A DNA stretch of 11,345 nucleotides from an uncultured Methanobrevibacter sp. (lineage in GTDB: Archaea; Methanobacteriota; Methanobacteria; Methanobacteriales; Methanobacteriaceae), in assembly GCA_946611495.1 (NCBI GenBank), contig CAMODR010000015.1, positions 1-11,345 on the forward strand, read 5' to 3'. Below are positions 7,135 through 11,345 of this stretch, piece by piece. Position 1 is the first letter of the stretch. Each line of letters begins with the position of its first letter. The translations under genes and the position numbers were made by a program. The notes below the pieces were generated by a model. That model had not been told where the DNA came from. It saw only the letters and a list, made by a program, of their open reading frames with translations, and made no database searches.

Positions 7135-7389
7135 GAGTGTGTCCAAAAACTAATAATTTTTTTAATTTAAAAAATTAATTTTTCAAACCCTATTTTTATA
7201 TATTGTATAAATTTTTCAATATCCTTTCAAAAAAAAGTATTACTAAATTTTTTCTCCTGTAACTTTTTTCATCAAAATTTTTTAAAATTTTCTATTGTAT
7301 CTTTTAAATTTTTATAAAATTCTTATTTTGAATTTCATCAGCTTTCAATTTTTTTAAATTTTTTCCAGGATCATTCGTTTTAAGCTGGA
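7135..7389 (-). mobile_element. eroded 3' end of an IS5/IS4-type insertion sequence
   Basis: On the minus strand a broken frame reads FDEKSYRRKNLV then ILFFERILKNLYNI (about 7276-7199) and, after a frameshift, KIGFEKLI. This resembles the C-terminal end of DDE transposases of the IS5/IS4 group, whose usual form is close to YRRRNLVENFFERIK followed by RYEKL. The catalytic Glu position carries Ile, and in-frame stops lie upstream (near 7306 and 7294). Just beyond, at 7135-7151, lies GAGTGTGTCCAAAAACT, which looks like a terminal inverted repeat; the minus-strand coding trace ends right at it. No matching opposite terminus was found, so the element is truncated or too decayed to delimit. Recognition is by eye from family memory. 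Confidence 0.45.
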
Positions 7390-7776
7390 GAATTTTTATT
7401 TTTTTTTCACTTTTTTTAAAATTCTTTAAACTTATTTATTTATTTTAATTCTTGAGTTTTTTTATTATTTTTATATTAAAACATCAATACTACTTCTAAC
7501 ACTAATTTAAGATTCATACAATTCTATTTCTATGTTAACTCAATGATGTTATTTTACATATTTTTTGCATTAACAATTAACTCAATGATATTACATGATA
7601 TATTTTTATACATTAATGTATAGAAATTCATAAAAAAATCAGCTTTTTTTTATTAAATTATTACTCCATTCATATAGGCTAAATTGACTATTTTTCAGCA
7701 ATTTTGCAAATGTTATTATCAATTGTGATCTATGAGTTTTTGATGAGTCATAAATTTCTAATTTTGCATCATCAAA

Positions 7777-7800
7777 TTTTACACTTGAAATTACACTTCA
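7777..7800 (-). repeat. inverted copy of the repeat at 9228-9251
   Basis: TTTTACACTTGAAAT (7777-7791) is the exact reverse complement of ATTTCAAGTGTAAAA at 9237-9251, and the similarity continues (TTACACTTCA versus ACACCTCA) to give about 24 bp with one gap. The two copies stand in opposite orientation on either side of the coiled-coil gene. Confidence 0.55.
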
Positions 7801-7956
7801 TAAAAAAATAAATTCTGTATAGTACAAACAAAATGCCATTAACTCAAAAAAATTCTACTGTAATGTCATGTTATTATCAATGAATATGACTAAAAATAGA
7901 ATTGTTTTCACACCATCTGCAATTCAACTCAAATTTTTTTACTCTGAATTTCCCTG

Positions 7957-8004
7957 TAACTCATATGGTCTAATCTAAAGTCAATTTTCATATGCAATGA
8001 GTTA
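7957..8004. repeat. inverted repeat upstream of the coiled-coil gene
   Basis: TAACTCAT (7957-7964) and ATGAGTTA (7997-8004) are exact reverse complements separated by 32 bp. The same TAACTC...GAGTTA pairing recurs at 9146-9183 on the other side of the gene. The role is unknown. Confidence 0.45.
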
Positions 8005-8068
8005 TCATATCCTCACAAATCAATTTCTAATCAAATTATTAAAGGCAAGTATAAATAAAATGATTTTC

Positions 8069-8078
8069 ATATATAATA
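8069..8078 (+). promoter_or_regulatory. probable TATA box of the coiled-coil gene
   Basis: ATATATAATA lies about 57 nt before the ATG at 8130. Initiation about 26 nt downstream (near 8099) leaves a leader of about 30 nt containing GAGGA at 8119-8123. A second TATA-like word, TATAAATA at about 8050, is an alternative. Confidence 0.45.
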
Positions 8079-8129
8079 ATAGACGTATAGTTGTATAGAT
8101 TTGTATTAAATCTTCTTTGAGGAATTGTT

Positions 8130-8819
8130 ATGTTAGAAAAAGAAGTCAAACAATATAAAAGGGGAAACAGTTTCACTTACCGTATCGACCTTTCCAAAAA
8201 GGATAATTTTGAAGGTGGAGAAAAAGTAATGATTCTTAGATTAAGTGAATATGAATCTTACCTAGACGAGATCGATAATTTGAAAAATCAAATAGAATCT
8301 AACAACAGAACCATTTCTGACTTAAAGGAAAGTCGTAGTGAAGCTAACTCCAATGTCAATAATGTTATTGAAGATCATAATAAGGAAATAGCAGAGAAAA
8401 ACCAAGAGATCATGGACTTGATAGATGAAAACAAGCAAGCCATACAGAAATGCTATGACATTATCGAAGAGAAGGATAAGCTTCTCACCCAAGCGAATGA
8501 AGAGATTAGAATTGAAAGGGAAAAGACTGACAATACCAGAAAGCAAGCTCAGGAAGACATTCTAAAGGAAAGGGCTAGACATGATGAAGTTGTTCTCGAA
8601 AAGGACAAGCAATTGAATCTGGTAAATCAGCAGCTTCAAGACAGCCTTAAGGAAATCGCTTATAAGGATAAGGTCATTACTGTTGACAGGCTTCTAATTG
8701 AAAGGTATAAAAATAGAGGTTTCTTGGATCGTCTACTTAACAGGATTCCTGATGACAGCGATTTAAAAGTAGATGAAGCTAAGGAAACTTATGTCCTGGA
8801 AACAGAAACTAAAGAATAG
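8130..8819 (+). CDS. coiled-coil protein with AbrB-like N-terminus, function unknown
   Basis: No family was recognised for this 229-residue protein. Residues 5-38 (KQYKRGNSFTYRIDL, then GGEKVMILRL) resemble the beta-hairpin of AbrB/SpoVT-type DNA-binding domains, whose usual form is KrGNSxxvrIP...GdxVxI. Residues 40-195 are highly charged, lack Pro and Gly, and look like a continuous coiled coil. An EKDKxL-type unit recurs within it: AEKNQEIMDL (88-97), EEKDKLLTQANEEI (113-126), LEKDKQLNLVNQQL (156-169) and AYKDKVITVDRLLI (177-190). A short amphipathic segment RGFLDRLLNRIP (196-207) and an acidic tail follow. There is no signal peptide or membrane helix, so it is probably cytosolic. GAGGA lies 6 nt before the ATG, a promoter precedes and a hairpin terminator follows, so it is an intact single-gene unit. 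It may be a dimeric DNA-binding or scaffolding protein (inference). Confidence 0.85.
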   Translation: MLEKEVKQYKRGNSFTYRIDLSKKDNFEGGEKVMILRLSEYESYLDEIDNLKNQIESNNRTISDLKESRSEANSNVNNVIEDHNKEIAEKNQEIMDLIDENKQAIQKCYDIIEEKDKLLTQANEEIRIEREKTDNTRKQAQEDILKERARHDEVVLEKDKQLNLVNQQLQDSLKEIAYKDKVITVDRLLIERYKNRGFLDRLLNRIPDDSDLKVDEAKETYVLETETKE

Positions 8820-8844
8820 TTCTGAAACTCTATATCTATTTTTC

Positions 8845-8880
8845 AGTAGAAAATATTTCTACTCTTCTTTTTTTATTTTT
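8845..8880 (+). terminator. hairpin plus T-tract terminator of the coiled-coil gene
   Basis: AGTAGAAA (8845-8852) and TTTCTACT (8856-8863) form a perfect 8-bp stem with a 3-nt loop. Runs of T follow (8866-8880). This looks like a bacterial-type intrinsic terminator, unlike the hairpin-less T-tracts after most other genes here. The word TTTTCAGTAGA also occurs in the PHP gene terminator (near 759-769). Confidence 0.65.
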
Positions 8881-9052
8881 TTTTAAATTTTTTATACTAA
8901 ATCTTTTTTTTCTATTTTTCTTTTTATTAGCATAAACTCATTTTATTCAAAAAAGTCATTTTTTCCAAAAACTCACTGCATCTTCTATGACATTACAATT
9001 TCAAATTTATATTTTTAATATAATTTTACAGAAATTTTCTAAAATCTAATGC

Positions 9053-9335
9053 TAATATCATCATGACTTTTGTTAACTCATTTTATATTCATTTCATATT
9101 AAATTCATCTACAATATGCCCTCAATCAATTTTATTTCAATTTTGTAACTCTTAGAGGTAAATTTCAACTGTAAAATGAGTTATTGTGTTAATAACATTT
9201 TAAAATTTTTAAAAATTTTGTATCTACTTGAGGTGTATTTCAAGTGTAAAAAAATAGAATTTTTTAAAATTTTTTATTTTTATGATAATATCATCACTAA
9301 ACTTTGTTAATTTCATTTCAATATCATTTCATATT
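9053..9335 (+). repeat. nested direct repeats (two families)
   Basis: Outer pair: 9053-9100 and 9286-9335 both begin TAATATCATCA, share a TTTGTTAA core, and end CATTTCATATT. Inner pair: 9141-9176 and 9216-9251 align without gaps at 29 of 36 positions, from TTTTGTA to TGTAAAA. All four copies have the same orientation in the order outer-inner-inner-outer. Divergence suggests old duplications. Confidence 0.5.
9074..9183. repeat. 12-bp inverted repeat
   Basis: TAACTCATTTTA (9074-9085) and TAAAATGAGTTA (9172-9183) are exact reverse complements with 86 bp between them, overlapping the direct repeats in this stretch. Confidence 0.5.
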
Positions 9336-9400
9336 TTTTGCAATATCATATAAAATCTTTAATTTTTTTAAGAAAAATCCACTTAAAAATGTTATTAACA
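9187..9400. repeat. 15-bp inverted repeat
   Basis: TGTTAATAACATTTT (9187-9201) and AAAATGTTATTAACA (9386-9400) are exact reverse complements 184 bp apart. They bracket the second copies of both direct-repeat families. Shorter relatives (ATGTTATTATCAAT) occur near 7710 and 7869. Confidence 0.5.
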
Positions 9401-9820
9401 TCATTTTTTTAAAAGATTTGTATTACTTTCTTTTAATCTCATCATTTTCCATATTCTCTCAGAAGAATTTTCACCCTCATCAGTCCTGATTTTTTTATCA
9501 TGGAGATTTTATTTTTAAAAAGATCATCTTACCCACATAAAATTTTTCTACATTATATTTTTCTCTAAAAGTATTACTTTTTTATTTAGGTATTTTTTCT
9601 TTTGAAATTTTGTCAAATATATTAGATACATTCATTTATATAATATATGCATCTTATTTTTATATTAGATTTATAGTTTAGTTTGTTGATTTATTCTTTT
9701 TTGCACTAATTTTTTGTTTTTTTAGTTTTGCTTAACTCATTCATGCTATTTTTTAAGAATCTTTATGATTTTGACTATTTAATGATATTTTAGAATAATT
9801 TTTTAGAAAAACTATCTTTT

Positions 9821-9922
9821 AGAATAATTATTTTTTCAGAATTATTTTTTAGAGTAATTATTTTTAGAATAATTATTTTTTCAGAATTATTTTTTAGAGT
9901 AATTATTTTTAGAATAATTATT
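9821..9922. repeat. 45-bp tandem repeat made of 15-bp sub-units
   Basis: Units 9821-9865 and 9866-9910 are identical over all 45 bases, and a third copy starts at 9911 and stops after 12 bases. Each unit is three variants of a 15-mer: AGAATAATTATTTTT, TCAGAATTATTTTTT and AGAGTAATTATTTTT. A looser unit precedes it at 9791-9820. The self-complementary word AATAATTATT recurs exactly every 45 bp (9823, 9868, 9913). The array ends at the promoter of the next gene, so it may bind a regulator or alter promoter strength with copy number. Confidence 0.9.
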
Positions 9923-9943
9923 ATAATAGATTAAACATAATCT
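9919..9943 (+). promoter_or_regulatory. probable TATA box and operator-like inverted repeat
   Basis: ATTATAATA (9919-9927) is a TATA-like element that begins inside the last partial repeat. It is followed at once by AGATTA-AACA-TAATCT (9928-9943), a perfect 6-bp inverted repeat with a 4-bp spacer. A start site near 9950 would put this palindrome between TATA box and start site, where archaeal repressors commonly bind. The leader would be about 20 nt. Confidence 0.4.
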
Positions 9944-9969
9944 TATTAAAAACGATTTAAGTGAATCTT

Positions 9970-11142
9970 ATGAATTTAGAAAATAAAAATTTAGATTTGT
10001 TCAATCCATTCATACTTGTTCTTATGGTTGTCCTATTCATAGCCATTGCACTGCCTATGTGGTACTTTTATAAGAATTTACCAAGTCCAAGCCTAGATCT
10101 TTTCATCTATATCGCTTTAGGCTTATTGTTCTTTTCATTAGGAATCATCCTCAGTAATCTTTTAGTCTCTAAAAGAACACAATCTAAAGTTGATTCCACA
10201 AGTTTTCTAGATAAAATTCACTTAAAAGACAATATAAACATAGATTTTAATAAAAATCCTAAAAAGCTTTCATTATTTGAAAGCTATTCAAAAAAAGAAA
10301 TAGTTTTAGTATCCATTGTCTCATTTGGAATCCTCCTTCAAGTCATAAACATCATTCACCTTGGAGGAATACCATTATTCTCTGCAACATTAAAGGCTAA
10401 GGCAGCCTCAAAGATATGGCTTTTGTCCTACATAATTTTCCTTCCATTTATTAACATACTCCTTGCAGGATTCAATAGACGATCCCATTATCTTTTATTA
10501 TTTTTAGGCTTACTTTTATTCGCTTTAACAGGCTATCGAACTACTCCAATTGCAATCGTGTTATCTACATTAATTACTTTATATTATACAAGAAACATAA
10601 AATTCAAGTATATTATCATGATTATAGGAGTAATGATTGCACTCCTTCTTGCAATTGGATTCATTGCAGTTCAGGCCATCAGCTGGCAGCATTGGCATTT
10701 GAATGCTATTGAACTTGTATCATATAGGGCAGCATTCACATTGAATGTATTGGAGCATGCCATCCATAATCAGTTTGCAACTGCAGGAAATCTATTCTAT
10801 TCAACCCTTACAGGATTCTTCACTCATATAGATCCAAGAGTTCTTGTTGGCCAGGCAACCCTTGCAAGGGACCATTCAATCACTTCTACAATATTCGGTC
10901 CTGCCCTTCTTGACTTTGGATCTATAGGAATGATTGTCCAAATGTTTCTTATAGGATTCATTTTAAAGTCATTGCACAGCATTCAAAAGCATAAGAAGGA
11001 GATTTTTACAGCATTTTATGGAATATTGCTTGCACAGACAATTATTTGGATAGAGACTGGACCAACTGATGTGGTGGTTTGGCTGTTCTACTTGATTGGA
11101 ATCATATTAATGGTTTTTAGTTTTCATAAGAGTGCTAATTAA
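9970..11142 (+). CDS. multi-pass membrane protein, oligosaccharide repeat-unit polymerase-like
   Basis: The 390 residues contain about ten or more membrane helices, near 13-33, 42-65, 110-130, 148-167, 172-187, 192-206, 213-236, 309-335, 345-361 and 365-384. A charged cytoplasmic-type loop lies at about 66-109 and a large polar loop at about 237-308. HLGGIPLFSAT (130-140), GYRTTP (188-193) and FGPALLDFGSIG (309-320) resemble motifs of the archaeal O-antigen/oligosaccharide repeat-unit polymerase families (PF01901-like), which join glycan repeat units at the cell surface. The match is from memory and moderate. The ATG at 9970 is preferred: the in-frame GTG at 9961 lies in AAGTGAA, which serves as a GGTGA-type ribosome binding site 5 nt before that ATG. 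No glycosyltransferase or flippase gene lies within the window on either side, though the right flank is cut. Confidence 0.75.
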   Translation: MNLENKNLDLFNPFILVLMVVLFIAIALPMWYFYKNLPSPSLDLFIYIALGLLFFSLGIILSNLLVSKRTQSKVDSTSFLDKIHLKDNINIDFNKNPKKLSLFESYSKKEIVLVSIVSFGILLQVINIIHLGGIPLFSATLKAKAASKIWLLSYIIFLPFINILLAGFNRRSHYLLLFLGLLLFALTGYRTTPIAIVLSTLITLYYTRNIKFKYIIMIIGVMIALLLAIGFIAVQAISWQHWHLNAIELVSYRAAFTLNVLEHAIHNQFATAGNLFYSTLTGFFTHIDPRVLVGQATLARDHSITSTIFGPALLDFGSIGMIVQMFLIGFILKSLHSIQKHKKEIFTAFYGILLAQTIIWIETGPTDVVVWLFYLIGIILMVFSFHKSAN

Positions 11143-11345
11143 AATAATTTATTTTTTGATTTCACATATTTGAATTTTTTATTTTTTTCTTTTACTTTTT
11201 CATTTTTTTCACTTTTTCACTTTTTTTCAATGATCTGGTGATAATCATTTATTTTTTTTTAAAATAAGGGCGTATGAAGTATTCTTTATTATATGGTTTT
11301 TATTATAGTGGCTAGTTATTTATAAAATGGTGGTTATTATAGTAA
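11143..11345. other. right-end intergenic sequence with short direct repeat
   Basis: After the terminator there is no complete gene. ATGGTTTTTATTATAGT (11293-11309) and ATGGTGGTTATTATAGT (11327-11343) differ at two positions, 34 bp apart. The frame beginning at 11274 (MKYSLLYGFYYSG) stops after 13 codons. A frame opening at 11327 (MVVIIV) runs off the window and could begin a gene, but no ribosome binding site precedes it. Confidence 0.4.
11175..11227 (+). terminator. T-rich terminator of the membrane protein gene
   Basis: At least six runs of 5-8 T separated by CA, CAC or AC follow the stop codon, including a TTTTTCAC pattern repeated in tandem. This is a long hairpin-less archaeal termination zone. 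Confidence 0.55.

Larger units (their letters stand above)
7096..8129. other. 1-kb region of decayed sequence before the coiled-coil gene
   Basis: No intact gene was found here. From left to right it holds the cfbB terminator, an eroded transposase end (7135-7389, -), a pair of TTAACTCAATGAT words (7535-7547 and 7577-7589), two stretches with coding-like but interrupted frames, a repeat copy (7777-7800), an inverted TAACTCAT/ATGAGTTA pair (7957-8004), and the promoter of the coiled-coil gene. The coding-like stretches are 7797-7639 on the minus strand (about 52 codons without stop, no start or binding site) and 7823-8098 on the plus strand (two open blocks of 51 and 39 codons split by one TAA). 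They partly abut and neither is recognised. The base pattern suggests eroded genes rather than plain spacer. Confidence 0.5.
8820..9969. other. 1.15-kb repeat-bearing region before the membrane protein gene
   Basis: No credible intact gene was found. It holds the hairpin terminator, several diverged direct and inverted repeats (9053-9400), a slightly more GC-rich patch near 9420-9530, and the 45-bp tandem repeat with the promoter of the next gene. The patch has a minus-strand frame open from about 9506 to 9329 (for example KKIRTDEGENSSERIWK) and an overlapping plus-strand frame 9304-9489. Neither has a ribosome binding site or a recognisable product, and at this base composition neither is convincing. 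The TTAACTCA word, also frequent at 7535-7848, recurs at 9073-9080 and 9732-9740. Confidence 0.5.

Noticed and set aside
7731..7752. Possible opposite terminal repeat of the IS remnant (AGTTTTTG word)
   Set aside because: Only eight bases match the reverse complement of the end at 7135-7151, and the rest diverges, so it is not separable from chance.
7096..8129. tRNA or structured RNA gene in the long gaps
   Set aside because: No GC-rich island, tRNA arm motif or long stable stem was seen in any gap. RNA genes in such AT-rich genomes usually stand out by their higher GC.
8322..8546. Minus-strand open frame inside the coiled-coil gene
   Set aside because: It is a shadow of the repetitive Glu/Lys-rich coding sequence, and the plus-strand gene has the promoter, binding site and terminator.
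9304..9489. 61-codon plus-strand open frame and overlapping minus-strand frame
   Set aside because: The plus-strand product is low-complexity F/I/N/K-rich with no ribosome binding site, and the opposite frame lacks a start. Neither is supported as a gene.
9821..9922. Possible CRISPR array
   Set aside because: The 45-bp units are directly contiguous with no unique spacers, and no cas genes are visible.
9961..9969. GTG start for the membrane protein
   Set aside because: The GTGA here fits better as a ribosome binding motif 5 nt before the ATG at 9970. The GTG itself has no binding site.
11274..11315. Small open frame starting MKYSLLYG
   Set aside because: It ends after 13 codons at a TAG, and nothing suggests a programmed frameshift or a conserved peptide.

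Overview
The window looks like chromosome of a methanogenic archaeon of the Methanobacteriales, most likely the genus Methanobrevibacter (inference). The reasons are a very AT-rich sequence with T-tract terminators and archaeal TATA boxes, and the gene set: an Alba chromatin protein, a DUF63 membrane protein, a LeuA-type synthase, a radical SAM/helix-hairpin-helix protein, and a CbiA/CfbB-type enzyme as used for coenzyme F430. About two thirds of the window is coding. No tRNA, rRNA or CRISPR array was seen.

Layout. Positions 31-696 (+) encode a PHP-domain metallophosphoesterase. It converges on a leftward pair, leuA (3381-1846) followed after 9 bp by a DUF63 membrane protein (1836-1045). A divergent promoter region separates leuA from alba (3794-4063, +). 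Alba converges on a radical SAM protein with a C-terminal helix-hairpin-helix (5332-4217, -). That gene is divergent from cfbB (5653-7095, +), whose TATA box is placed so that the mRNA is probably leaderless.

The right part is accessory-like. A 229-residue coiled-coil protein with an AbrB-like N-terminus (8130-8819, +) sits alone between two non-coding stretches of over 1 kb. These stretches hold the eroded end of an IS5/IS4-type transposase (7135-7389, -) and several diverged repeats in both orientations. A 10-12-TM protein resembling oligosaccharide repeat-unit polymerases (9970-11142, +) follows. Its promoter is preceded by an exact 45-bp tandem repeat built from three 15-bp sub-units, with a small inverted repeat between the TATA box and the start codon.

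How the genes relate. Most are single-gene units with their own promoter and T-rich terminator. Only leuA-DUF63 looks like an operon. The left part is housekeeping (leucine synthesis, chromatin, F430 cofactor, probable DNA repair). The right part, with its orphan coiled-coil protein, IS relic, repeats and surface-glycan gene, is where anything undescribed would most likely lie.
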